Below are positions 55,381-63,328 of a DNA stretch of 64,000 nt, piece by piece. The notes below the pieces were generated by a model that had not been told where the DNA came from, did no database searches, and worked only from the letters and a program-made list of their open reading frames with translations. The translations under genes were made by a program, and so were the position numbers. Source of the stretch: Candidatus Zixiibacteriota bacterium (lineage in GTDB: Bacteria; Zixibacteria; MSB-5A5; JAABVY01); NCBI GenBank assembly GCA_011056555.1, contig DSEQ01000036.1, positions 1 through 64,000 of the forward strand. The letters are read 5' to 3'. The first letter of the stretch is position 1. Each line of letters opens with the position of its first letter.

Positions 55381-55410
55381 AAGGGCGCCCCCCTCTCAGG
55401 GGCCGCCCTT
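55381..55410 (-). terminator. Rho-independent terminator of the first pilin gene
   Basis: AAGGGCG/CGCCCTT with CCCCT/AGGGG inside makes a long GC-rich stem, followed on the minus strand by TCTTTTTTG. It lies 25 bases beyond the stop of the pilin gene at 55435. The remainder of 55212-55380 is A-rich and holds nothing else I can support. Confidence 0.8.
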
Positions 55411-55434
55411 ACGTGTCAACTATGCGGCAATCTT

Positions 55435-55839
55435 TTAGCCTGTCAAGTCGTTCGAGGTATGGAGAATAGTACCATCCTGGTCAATCGTCCAGGTATCCGG
55501 GGTCGCGTCATCATCAATGCCGGGAGCCGCCCAGTCAGCCTGCGCCGTAAAGGTCGTAGCGTCGGCAGCAAGTATAGAGTAAGTATACTTGGCGTTGGGC
55601 GGAACTTCTACACCTATGGCATTCAGGTCAGCTGAATATACATCAAACTGCTGCTTGTATGTACGCTCCATGGTGTAGATCTGCTTCAAGACCAGCTGGG
55701 CCTCGGATGTTTTCGACTTAGCCGAAGCTTTCATGAAACGCGGAATAGCCAGAGCGGCCAGAATGCCGATAATGACAACCACGATCATGAGCTCGATCAG
55801 TGTGAAACCTTTTCTGTTCTTCTGGAACTTCTGAAACAT
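55435..55839 (-). CDS. Type IV major-type pilin (first copy)
   Basis: The product has about 134 residues: leader MFQKFQKNRKG, cleavage before FTLIELMIVVVIIGILAALA, then helix and a short globular part ending DTWTIDQDGTILHTSN. This is a compact PilA/GspG-like pilin lacking the C-terminal disulfide. ATG 55839 has AGGAGG just upstream; further upstream codons in the frame look spurious. A sigma-54 promoter lies about 75 bases upstream. The closely related second pilin is 245 bases further upstream. Confidence 0.9.
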   Translation of the reverse strand: MFQKFQKNRKGFTLIELMIVVVIIGILAALAIPRFMKASAKSKTSEAQLVLKQIYTMERTYKQQFDVYSADLNAIGVEVPPNAKYTYSILAADATTFTAQADWAAPGIDDDATPDTWTIDQDGTILHTSNDLTG

Positions 55840-55914
55840 CTTTAAACCTCCTACCGAAGTTTCTTTGGGTTTATTCCTTCTACTTCTACTTTTCATCTTT
55901 GCCGTTTCTTTAGA

Positions 55915-55930
55915 TGCAATCTGTTTGCCA
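55915..55930 (-). promoter_or_regulatory. Sigma-54 promoter of the first pilin gene
   Basis: TGGCAAACAGATTGCA on the minus strand matches the sigma-54 -24/-12 consensus (TGGCAC-N5-TTGCA), with GG and GC ten bases apart. Transcription would start near 55904, leaving a leader of about 65 bases with the AGGAGG site. PilR/NtrC-type control is expected. Confidence 0.75.
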
Positions 55931-56070
55931 TTGTCCCGTTATTTAACTCTCTTTTTTTGAACAAGGGCTAACTCATACTCCTTTCATTTCTTACCTTATT
56001 TCTTTCTCTCATTTGCTTTTCAATTCCTCGTTTCATATACTCTTTCGAACTCGTGGTTTACAACAGCACT

Positions 56071-56085
56071 CTTGCATTTTGCAAT
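56071..56085. promoter_or_regulatory. Candidate activator site for the first pilin promoter
   Basis: CTTGCA-TTT-TGCAAT is a near-perfect inverted repeat about 174 bases upstream of the inferred transcription start. It closely resembles CTTGCA-GAT-TGCAAG upstream of the second pilin. The site is at the stop codon of that gene. Confidence 0.45.
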
Positions 56086-56522
56086 TAATCGGCCGTATCA
56101 TCGATTACCCTCAGCAGGATGCCGTCCTGATCAATAGACCAGGTGTCAATCGTGCCATCGGCATCCAGATTAGCGGTGGCCGTGGCAGTGAACGAAAAGG
56201 CATCTCCCTGAATTACATATTCATAAAGAGCGCCGCCGATAACATCCACCCAGATCGGGGCAAAAGCATAGGGATTGGCGGCCGAGGCCACTTCTCCGGT
56301 TATAAAGTACTCTGAATTTGCCTGATAATAAGTTTCCTCATTTGTATAAATCTGCTTTAAGATCAGCTTGGCCTCAGACTGCTTCGATCTCTCCGATGCT
56401 TTCCACCAACGGGGTATCGCCATCGCGGCAAGAATGCCGATTATAACTACCACGATCATCAGTTCGATGAGCGTGAATCCCCTGGAATTTACTCCGCCCT
56501 GTATTTTTCTTTTGTTTTTCAT
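56085..56522 (-). CDS. Type IV major-type pilin (second copy)
   Basis: The product has about 145 residues: leader MKNKRKIQGGVNSRG, cleavage before FTLIELMIVVVIIGILAAMA, then a helix with the same spacing as the first copy (SKQSEAKLILKQIYTNEETY), and a globular part ending DTWSIDQDGILLRV. The two copies share the N-terminal helix and the ending pattern. ATG 56522 gives a normal leader, but the ribosome site is poor. The sigma-54 promoter immediately upstream would start transcription only about six bases before the ATG. Confidence 0.85.
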   Translation of the reverse strand: MKNKRKIQGGVNSRGFTLIELMIVVVIIGILAAMAIPRWWKASERSKQSEAKLILKQIYTNEETYYQANSEYFITGEVASAANPYAFAPIWVDVIGGALYEYVIQGDAFSFTATATANLDADGTIDTWSIDQDGILLRVIDDTAD

Positions 56523-56538
56523 AGCGCTTTTATATCTC

Positions 56539-56554
56539 TGCAAGCCGGATGCCA
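56539..56554 (-). promoter_or_regulatory. Sigma-54 promoter of the second pilin gene
   Basis: TGGCATCCGGCTTGCA on the minus strand matches the -24/-12 consensus with the right ten-base separation of GG and GC. Transcription would start near 56528. The start codon at 56522 is then almost at the 5' end. Confidence 0.65.
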
Positions 56555-56649
56555 AATCCGCACTGAAAAATGAAGAGACAATGGTTCAAGGACTTGAATG
56601 AGAAATGGAAAACAGCTTAAGGATTTTCAGAGATAATTCATAGTCAATC

Positions 56650-56675
56650 GCAAGATTCATCTTGCAGATTGCAAG
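56650..56675. promoter_or_regulatory. Overlapping inverted repeats, candidate activator site of the second pilin promoter
   Basis: GCAAGAT-TC-ATCTTGC (56650-56665) is perfect, and CTTGCA-GAT-TGCAAG (56661-56675) overlaps it. They lie about 125-145 bases upstream of the inferred sigma-54 start, a normal enhancer distance, and the second repeats the site found before the first pilin. Confidence 0.5.
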
Positions 56676-56713
56676 AAACTCTGACGTGAAGCAGAGAACT
56701 TCTTGATTATAAA

Positions 56714-58195
56714 TCAGATAAGCGAGGTATTCAGGAAAAATGCAAAAAGCTGGGGATAGATTCCGAGCAGTAAAGTCCCGCCCATAGCGATGATAAGAGC
56801 CGCGATTATCCCAGCCGCAAAATTGATCGGACGATATTCCAGTTCCGGCTCGACCATAAACATTACAACCACAACTCGCAGATAGTAATAAACTGAAACA
56901 AGGCTGTTGATTACAGCCAGCACAACCAAAACTATCAAAGATGTCGAACCGGTATCGATAGCCGCTTTAAAGACCAGGAATTTGCCCATAAATCCAGCCG
57001 TAGGCGGAAATCCGGCCAGCGATATCATGAAGATTGTCAACAGGATTCCCAGAAATGGATATCTTCTCGCCATTCCTGCAAAAGAGGAGAAATTGGTATC
57101 GGAAGTTTCACGTGCTTCGACCATTATCAATATAGTAAAGGCACCAATATTCATGACTGTATAGCAGAGTAGATAATACAGGCCGGCGCTGGTGGCGGCC
57201 GGGGTAAACGCAACCAGCGCAATCAGAACGTATCCGGCATGCGAGATGGATGAATAAGCCAGCATGCGCTTAACATCATTTTGAGTGATTGCCAGAATAT
57301 TTCCCAAAGTCATTGTAAGGGCTGATAGTATCCACAGTACCACCTCCAGTTCATTCTGCAGGGGCCTGAGCGCCACGACAAAGACCTGGAAGAAGGCAGC
57401 GAAGGCGGCCGCCTTGGGTCCGGCGGACATGAAGGCGGTCACGCTTGTTAATGAACCGGTGTAAACATCCGGAATCCACATATGAAACGGCACTGCGCCG
57501 ATCTTGAATCCGAGGCCGATCATGACCATAGCCGCGCCGATCATCAGGTAAGTATTTGACAGGATTTCAGATGACTGTATTACATCAATAATCGAGGTCG
57601 TGCCGGTGGCACCATATATAAAAGCAATTCCGAAGATCAAAAATCCCGAGGCAAACGCACCCATAAGAAAGTACTTCAATGACGCCTCATTGGCATACAC
57701 GCTTCGGCGCAGAATTCCAGCCAGGACATACAGAGACAAAGACATAATCTCAAGTCCGATAAAAAGAACGATCAGATCTCCGGCGCTGGCCATATTCATC
57801 ATTCCGAACGTGGCGAGCAGAATCAGGGAATAGAATTCGCCGTCAGGGACATCCTTGAATTTCAGGAAATTGCTTGAGATAAATACGGTTAATAAAGAAC
57901 CGATCAGGAATATCGCCTTGAACAGTAGAGAGTATCTGTCAATCCGGTAGGCCTCGGCAAATTGGAGTGAAATCAAGTTCGGGTTCGAGGCTAAGATGAA
58001 ATATATTGATACTAAGGCTGCAACGATGGACAGCCAGGCTAAATGCATGACCACTTTTTTGCTGTCGCCCTTCAGGAACGGCTCGACGATCATGGTCACA
58101 AGCGCCATGCCGCAGATTATGATCTCCGGCATGAGCGCGACCAAATCAATGTTCAACGAGAAGTTTTCGAGTATTGTTTTAACTGTTTCCTGCAT
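56714..58195 (-). CDS. nuoN: NADH-quinone oxidoreductase subunit N
   Basis: The 493-residue proton-pumping membrane subunit of complex I is antiporter-like, with about 14 helices. Motifs: LIVLFIGLEIMSLSLYVLAG, LKYFLMGAFASGFLIFG, FKIGAVPFHMWIPDVYTG with the key Lys/Glu/His, and NDVKRMLAYSSISHAGYVLI. It is the last gene of the nuo operon. A glutaredoxin-like gene sits between it and nuoM. No clear terminator follows. Confidence 0.97.
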   Translation of the reverse strand: MQETVKTILENFSLNIDLVALMPEIIICGMALVTMIVEPFLKGDSKKVVMHLAWLSIVAALVSIYFILASNPNLISLQFAEAYRIDRYSLLFKAIFLIGSLLTVFISSNFLKFKDVPDGEFYSLILLATFGMMNMASAGDLIVLFIGLEIMSLSLYVLAGILRRSVYANEASLKYFLMGAFASGFLIFGIAFIYGATGTTSIIDVIQSSEILSNTYLMIGAAMVMIGLGFKIGAVPFHMWIPDVYTGSLTSVTAFMSAGPKAAAFAAFFQVFVVALRPLQNELEVVLWILSALTMTLGNILAITQNDVKRMLAYSSISHAGYVLIALVAFTPAATSAGLYYLLCYTVMNIGAFTILIMVEARETSDTNFSSFAGMARRYPFLGILLTIFMISLAGFPPTAGFMGKFLVFKAAIDTGSTSLIVLVVLAVINSLVSVYYYLRVVVVMFMVEPELEYRPINFAAGIIAALIIAMGGTLLLGIYPQLFAFFLNTSLI

Positions 58196-58225
58196 GGCAA
58201 ACTACCACGTTACTCCTTAAAAGTC

Positions 58226-58438
58226 TCAACCGCCGTCAGGCGCAACCTTCACGTCGCCGTCACGGACCACAATGGGCACCATCCGCCTCCCGCCGGAATA
58301 TTTCAGTGCCTCCTGCATGGCCTCTGATGATGAGTGCACGTCAATTTCCTCGTAATCAACGCCTTCGCTTTTCAGCGATTCTCTCATGGCTGCGCAGTAA
58401 GGGCAGCCGACCTTGGTAAATAATTTAATGTCTGACAT
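58226..58438 (-). CDS. Glutaredoxin-like protein (UXX-star type, cysteine form)
   Basis: The 70-residue protein has GCPYC (Cys 12, Cys 15), then YEEIDVHSSSEAMQEALKYS and GGRRMVPIVVRDGDVKV. This pattern, with SGGRRxVPIIV near the end, matches the small UXX-star glutaredoxin-like family, in which selenocysteine may replace the first Cys. ATG 58438 has GAGGAG seven bases upstream and overlaps the last codons of nuoM by 14 bases. It is embedded in the nuo operon, an unusual place. A redox role near complex I is inference. Confidence 0.85.
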   Translation of the reverse strand: MSDIKLFTKVGCPYCAAMRESLKSEGVDYEEIDVHSSSEAMQEALKYSGGRRMVPIVVRDGDVKVAPDGG

Positions 58439-59996
58439 CTGCATGCTCCTCTGTTTGGGGTTCATGCGGATTGTATGGTACATAGGCTTCCGCCTCATTA
58501 TCTATCTCAGTATGTCTCACATATTTAGTGACATCGCCGATCAGTTTCTCAACCGAATGCTTCATCGGATTTAAAAACGTCGAGGGATAGATTCCGATCC
58601 AGAAAATCATGATTATAAACGGCACCAAAACGAGCTTCTCAAACATTTTCAGGTCTTTCAAGTTCTTATTCGCATCTTTGGTCAGCTCGCCGAACAACAC
58701 ACGCTTGATCATCCAGAGCATGTAGCAGGCGGCCAGAATAACACCGGTAGCGCCCAGAATAGCATAGACCGGCGCGACCCCGAATGTGCCGGTGAGGATC
58801 AGAAATTCGCCCACAAAACCATTGGTAAAGGGCAGCCCGATAGACGATAGCGCAACGATCATGAAGAAGGTTGACCAGATCGGCATGGACTTGAAGACCC
58901 CGCCAAACTCAGCGATCAACCTCGTATGCCTGCGTTCGTATATCATCCCCACGATCATAAACAGAGCGCCGGTGGAAATGCCATGATTGAGCATCTGCAG
59001 GATTGCACCCTGCATGCCCTGCATATTCAGGGCGGTCAGTCCCAGCATGATAAAACCCATGTGCGAGACTGAGGAAAAGGCCACCAGTGATTTTACATCC
59101 TTCTGCACCATTGCCACTAAGGCGCCATAGATAATGCCGATCACCGCCAATACTGCAATTGCAGGAATAAACTGCTCGAATGCTTCCGGGAACATGGGCA
59201 TGCAGAAACGAAGGAAACCATAGGTTCCCATCTTCAGAAGCACACCCGCCAGGATGACCGAACCGGCGGTGGGAGCCTGTACGTGAGCGTCCGGCAGCCA
59301 TGTGTGGAACGGGAACATGGGTACCTTTATGGCAAACGCCAGCCCGAATGCCGCAAATAGCCACATCTGCGTCGAAACAGGAAGAGTTACGCAGAATTGA
59401 GTTAGTTCCGAAATGCTGAATGTTGTCCCGCCCGATTTGAAGTAGATAAACAGTATTGCCACCAGCATTAGAAGAGAGCCCAGCATGGTGAACAGGACAA
59501 ACTTTATTGTAGCGTAGATCTTTCTGGGACCGCCCCAGATACCGATCAGGAAATACATCGGTATCAGCATCACTTCCCAGAATACATAGAACAGGAACAG
59601 GTCCATCGAGACAAACACTCCCAGCATGCCTGTCTGCAGAATCAGAAGGGAGATCATGTATCCTTTGAGGCGGTCCTTGATAGCTGTCCAGGATGACCAT
59701 ACAGCAAGCCATCCCAGGAACGTAGTTAGTATGACCAGCCAGAGAGAAATACCGTCTATGCCGACGGCATAGCGTATGCCGAATTGGCTGATCCAGGGTA
59801 TATCGTAAACAAATTGAAATCCGCTCTCAGCCATATCGAAGTTGAAATAGATATACAGCGAGAACACAAAATCTATGAATGTTACCGCCCAGGCAGTGTA
59901 TTTGATCAGGCGGTGATTCTCCTTGTCTGTTAACCAGATCAAAATCACGCCCAGTATGGGCAGAAATGTCAGAATTGTCAGTATTGAACTATCCAT
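58425..59996 (-). CDS. nuoM: NADH-quinone oxidoreductase subunit M
   Basis: The 523-residue proton-pumping antiporter-like subunit has LFYVFWEVMLIPMYFLIGIW, IKFVLFTMLGSLLML, AIKVPMFPFHTWLPDAHVQA and VQKDVKSLVAFSSVSHMGFI. These carry the conserved Glu and Lys of the proton path. The stop overlaps the start of the small glutaredoxin gene. The C-terminus is a longer charged tail (HTEIDNEAEAYVPYNPHEPQ) than usual. Confidence 0.97.
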   Translation of the reverse strand: MDSSILTILTFLPILGVILIWLTDKENHRLIKYTAWAVTFIDFVFSLYIYFNFDMAESGFQFVYDIPWISQFGIRYAVGIDGISLWLVILTTFLGWLAVWSSWTAIKDRLKGYMISLLILQTGMLGVFVSMDLFLFYVFWEVMLIPMYFLIGIWGGPRKIYATIKFVLFTMLGSLLMLVAILFIYFKSGGTTFSISELTQFCVTLPVSTQMWLFAAFGLAFAIKVPMFPFHTWLPDAHVQAPTAGSVILAGVLLKMGTYGFLRFCMPMFPEAFEQFIPAIAVLAVIGIIYGALVAMVQKDVKSLVAFSSVSHMGFIMLGLTALNMQGMQGAILQMLNHGISTGALFMIVGMIYERRHTRLIAEFGGVFKSMPIWSTFFMIVALSSIGLPFTNGFVGEFLILTGTFGVAPVYAILGATGVILAACYMLWMIKRVLFGELTKDANKNLKDLKMFEKLVLVPFIIMIFWIGIYPSTFLNPMKHSVEKLIGDVTKYVRHTEIDNEAEAYVPYNPHEPQTEEHADVRH

Positions 59997-59997
59997 A

Positions 59998-61980
59998 TTA
60001 CTTCAACACCACATAGGCCATGAACACCACGACACCCAACACAAAGATTAAAAGATAATTTCGCAGAAAGCCGGTCTGAATTTTTCTTCCCCCGGATGAA
60101 AATGATTTGATCATATAAGCCAGGCCATTGGCAAGACCATCGATAACAACAACATCGAAGACTTTCCAGAAGAAGAATGAAAGGCCCACCAGTGGTTTCA
60201 CGACTGCACCCTGATAGAACTCATCCACATAATATTTATTATAGACGACCTTATGCAGGCCCGAGAATTTCTCGCGTAAATTTGTAGCAATCTCTGGTTT
60301 CCTTCTGTACAAGGTGTAAGCAACGAATATCGAGATCAGGACAAGCACAACACTGGCGGCCATGAGTATATATTCCAACGTGAAGCCTTCGGGATGATGG
60401 CCGTGGGCCATGATTAGCTCGCCTTGTGCGAAGACCGGGTGCAGAAACTCCTCGAACCATGCGCCCCCGCCCAGGGCTGGAGGTATGCCGACCCATCCGC
60501 CGACTACTGCAAGGAATGCCAGAACCATTAACGGAACTGTCATCGATTTGGGAGATTCATGAATATGATGCTGGACATCCTCGGGCGCCCTGGTTTTGCC
60601 ATAGAATGTCAGATATATAAGCCGGAACATGTAAAAGGCTGTTATGCCCGCTGTAATCAGACCGATGATCCAGAATACAATTCCGCCATAATCGGAGGAG
60701 AATGATTTCCAGAGGATTTCGTCCTTCGAGAAAAATCCGGAGAAGAGCGGAATTCCGGAGATTGCCAGCGTTGCCAGAAGCATGGTGATAAATGTTATCG
60801 GCATCTTCGATTTCAATCCGCCCATCTGGCGCATATCCTGAATATCGCTCATGCCGTGAATAACCGAACCCGCCGCAAGGAATAAAAGCGCCTTGAAGAA
60901 GGCATGCGTCATGAGGTGGAATATTCCTGCTCCAAATGCAGCCACACCGCATGCAAGGAACATATATCCTAACTGCGAGACGGTAGAATATGCCAGTACA
61001 CGTTTAATATCATTTTGAGCCACACCCATCGTGGCCGCGAAGAATGCCGTTGCAGCGCCTATTATCGCGACAAGCATCAATGTGTCCGGAGCCAACAGGT
61101 ACAGGACATTGCAGCGTGCCACCATGTAGACTCCAGCCGTTACCATAGTAGCGGCATGGATCAATGCGCTGACAGGAGTGGGGCCTTCCATGGCATCGGG
61201 AAGCCACACATACAGCGGTATCTGTGCTGATTTGCCGGTTGCACCTATGAACAAAAATATCGTTATCAATGTGAACGTGCCCATACCGAGACCAAGTACG
61301 TCTTTGAGAACAACCTCTTCACCGCCGGTACCGTGCATGGACTGGAAGAATCCGAAAGCGGAGCCGAACACCTCCTGGAAATTCAGTGATCCAAAGGTCC
61401 AGAAGATCAGCATTATGCCCAGCAGGAATCCGAAGTCCCCGATTCGATTGACTATGAACGCTTTCATGCCGGCATTCGCCGCCGACTGGCAGGTATACCA
61501 GAAGCCGATCAGGAGATAGGAGCAGAGACCGACTCCCTCCCATCCCACAAATAAGAGGAGGAAATTATTCGCCAGAACCAGCAGAAGCATTGAGCCGGTG
61601 AAAAGGTTCATATAGGTAAAGAATCTGGCATAATCCTTATCATGCGCCATATAGCCGATTGAATATACATGAATCAGGAAGCCCACACCGCTGACGACCA
61701 GGGCCATAACCGCAGAAAGCGGATCAAAAAGAAATCCGATTTCAATATCCAGAGCCCCTGAGGGAATCCATTTAAACAGGCTGTATATCTCATGATAGCG
61801 GTGATGCGGATCGAGCTGCAGGAGCTCGAAGAACGACACTACAGACATTATCAGGGAGACAAATACGGTGCCGCAGGCTATCAATGATACCACGGGTCTG
61901 GAGAATCTGTTCCCGAAGAGGCCGTTGACCAAAAATCCCAAAAGGGGCATCAGGACTATGAGCCAGACATAATCAAGCAT
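59998..61980 (-). CDS. nuoL: NADH-quinone oxidoreductase subunit L
   Basis: The 660-residue largest proton-pumping subunit has FVGWEGVGLCSYLLIGFWY, MKAFIVNRIGDFGFLLG, AQIPLYVWLPDAMEGPTPVS, NDIKRVLAYSTVSQLGYMFL and the long lateral helix region at the C-terminus. One base separates its stop from the nuoM ATG at 59996. The order K-L-M matches the standard nuo operon. Confidence 0.97.
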   Translation of the reverse strand: MLDYVWLIVLMPLLGFLVNGLFGNRFSRPVVSLIACGTVFVSLIMSVVSFFELLQLDPHHRYHEIYSLFKWIPSGALDIEIGFLFDPLSAVMALVVSGVGFLIHVYSIGYMAHDKDYARFFTYMNLFTGSMLLLVLANNFLLLFVGWEGVGLCSYLLIGFWYTCQSAANAGMKAFIVNRIGDFGFLLGIMLIFWTFGSLNFQEVFGSAFGFFQSMHGTGGEEVVLKDVLGLGMGTFTLITIFLFIGATGKSAQIPLYVWLPDAMEGPTPVSALIHAATMVTAGVYMVARCNVLYLLAPDTLMLVAIIGAATAFFAATMGVAQNDIKRVLAYSTVSQLGYMFLACGVAAFGAGIFHLMTHAFFKALLFLAAGSVIHGMSDIQDMRQMGGLKSKMPITFITMLLATLAISGIPLFSGFFSKDEILWKSFSSDYGGIVFWIIGLITAGITAFYMFRLIYLTFYGKTRAPEDVQHHIHESPKSMTVPLMVLAFLAVVGGWVGIPPALGGGAWFEEFLHPVFAQGELIMAHGHHPEGFTLEYILMAASVVLVLISIFVAYTLYRRKPEIATNLREKFSGLHKVVYNKYYVDEFYQGAVVKPLVGLSFFFWKVFDVVVIDGLANGLAYMIKSFSSGGRKIQTGFLRNYLLIFVLGVVVFMAYVVLK

Positions 61981-61989
61981 ATTCCAAAG

Positions 61990-62292
61990 CTACCATTTCA
62001 TGACATTGAAGTCATCGAGGTTTATCGAATCCTTATTTCTGAACAGCGCGATAATAATTGCCAACCCAACCGCGGCCTCGGCCGCCGCCACCGCCATAAC
62101 TATGAACACGAACACATGACCGCTGGCATCGGCAAACTGCCGGGCGAATGTTATCAGCGCCAGGTTAGCTGCATTGAGCATCAGCTCGATCGACATAAAC
62201 ACAATAATTATATTGCGGGAGATCACGACACCGGAAACGCCGATGGTGAAAATTATTCCGCTTAAAATGAGATAATATTCCAGAGGTACCAT
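61990..62292 (-). CDS. nuoK: NADH-quinone oxidoreductase subunit K
   Basis: The product is about 100 residues with three helices. Conserved Glu occurs in FMSIELMLNAANLALITFAR and AAEAAVGLAIIIALFR. ATG 62292 has GGAGGAG eight bases before it and lies one base from the nuoJ stop; the frame is open to 62334 without a better start. Confidence 0.95.
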   Translation of the reverse strand: MVPLEYYLILSGIIFTIGVSGVVISRNIIIVFMSIELMLNAANLALITFARQFADASGHVFVFIVMAVAAAEAAVGLAIIIALFRNKDSINLDDFNVMKW

Positions 62293-62293
62293 C

Positions 62294-62809
62294 TTATTTC
62301 TCCTCCGCCCTTCTTTTCCCCAGGACAACTGCACCGATGATCGCCACGATCAGGAGAATCGATGTCAGCTCGAATGGAAAAACATACCTGGTGAAGAGGA
62401 TGGTGGCTACCTGTTCCACATTCCCGAAGTCCGAAGCCGCCGTATCGACACTTTCGCTTTGAGAGACACCCCGTGCAATGACGATTATCAGCTCGGCCAC
62501 CAGTACGACACCGAATATCCTTGTCAGCCATCCCTGAAGGGGGTGCTTCTCGGGTCCGAAATCATCGCGCCTGAGATTCAGGAGCATGATTACAAACAGG
62601 AACAGAACCATTATGGCGCCGGCATAAACCACAATTTGCAGTATGGCGACAAAGAGCGCGGAAAGCTGAATATATAGTATTGCCTGCGCCACAAAAGCCA
62701 TGATCAGAAAGATCACCGATGCCACAGGATTTTTCTGTGAAATCACCAGAAGCGCACACACTATCGCAACAAATGCGCTGGCAAAGAAAATCACATACTC
62801 CAAAGTCAC
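62294..62809 (-). CDS. nuoJ: NADH-quinone oxidoreductase subunit J
   Basis: The 171-residue subunit has five helices, starting YVIFFASAFVAIVCALLVIS and including the pi-bulge helix around QIVVYAGAIMVLFLFVIML. The start is a GTG at 62809 (ribosome site unclear; TTG 62803 or GTG 62797 are alternatives). nuoI lies 24 bases upstream. Confidence 0.93.
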   Translation of the reverse strand: MTLEYVIFFASAFVAIVCALLVISQKNPVASVIFLIMAFVAQAILYIQLSALFVAILQIVVYAGAIMVLFLFVIMLLNLRRDDFGPEKHPLQGWLTRIFGVVLVAELIIVIARGVSQSESVDTAASDFGNVEQVATILFTRYVFPFELTSILLIVAIIGAVVLGKRRAEEK

Positions 62810-62833
62810 CCTACCGCTTTTTTATTAATTAGT

Positions 62834-63319
62834 TCAGTACACATCCGGACGTTTGGTCTTTCGAATAAATTTTACAGGTGATGGCTTCTTTCGCGGCCAC
62901 GGGACCAGCAAGTCGTCCTTGGTGTAAATAAATTTGTCCCTCTGGTCTGTCGAGAATTCGTATTCCTTGCCCAGGAAGATCGCCTCCTCCGGGCAGGCTT
63001 CCTCGCAATAGCCGCAGAAGATACACCTTAATTCATTTATTTCATATATTTTAGCATACCTCTCCCCTTTTTCATTTTCGGCGCCCTCCATGTAGATGCA
63101 GTCAGCCGGGCAGGCCGCGGCGCATAATCCACAGCATACGCATCTCTCGGAGCCGTCGTGGTCGTAGCGCTCCAGGAAATGCAATCCGCGATAGCGCGGA
63201 TACATGGGCGGCTTGATCTTGGGATACTGGATTGTAACCGGCTTCCTGAAGAAATTCTTCATGGTGGTGTACAACCCAAGCGGTATGGCTATAAATACTT
63301 CTTTCAAAGCCTTGAACAT
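62834..63319 (-). CDS. nuoI: NADH-quinone oxidoreductase subunit I
   Basis: The 161-residue iron-sulfur subunit carries clusters N6a and N6b. The two motifs are CVCCGLCAAACPADC and CIFCGYCEEACPEEA. An N-terminal amphipathic segment (MFKALKEVFIAIPLGL) would attach to the membrane arm. The gene starts nine bases after the nuoH stop. Confidence 0.96.
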   Translation of the reverse strand: MFKALKEVFIAIPLGLYTTMKNFFRKPVTIQYPKIKPPMYPRYRGLHFLERYDHDGSERCVCCGLCAAACPADCIYMEGAENEKGERYAKIYEINELRCIFCGYCEEACPEEAIFLGKEYEFSTDQRDKFIYTKDDLLVPWPRKKPSPVKFIRKTKRPDVY

Positions 63320-63328
63320 ACAGAACCT

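Noticed and set aside
58909-59712. 267-codon frame overlapping nuoM in another phase
   Set aside because: nuoM is certain in the same region, and the alternative product has no domain and unusual composition.
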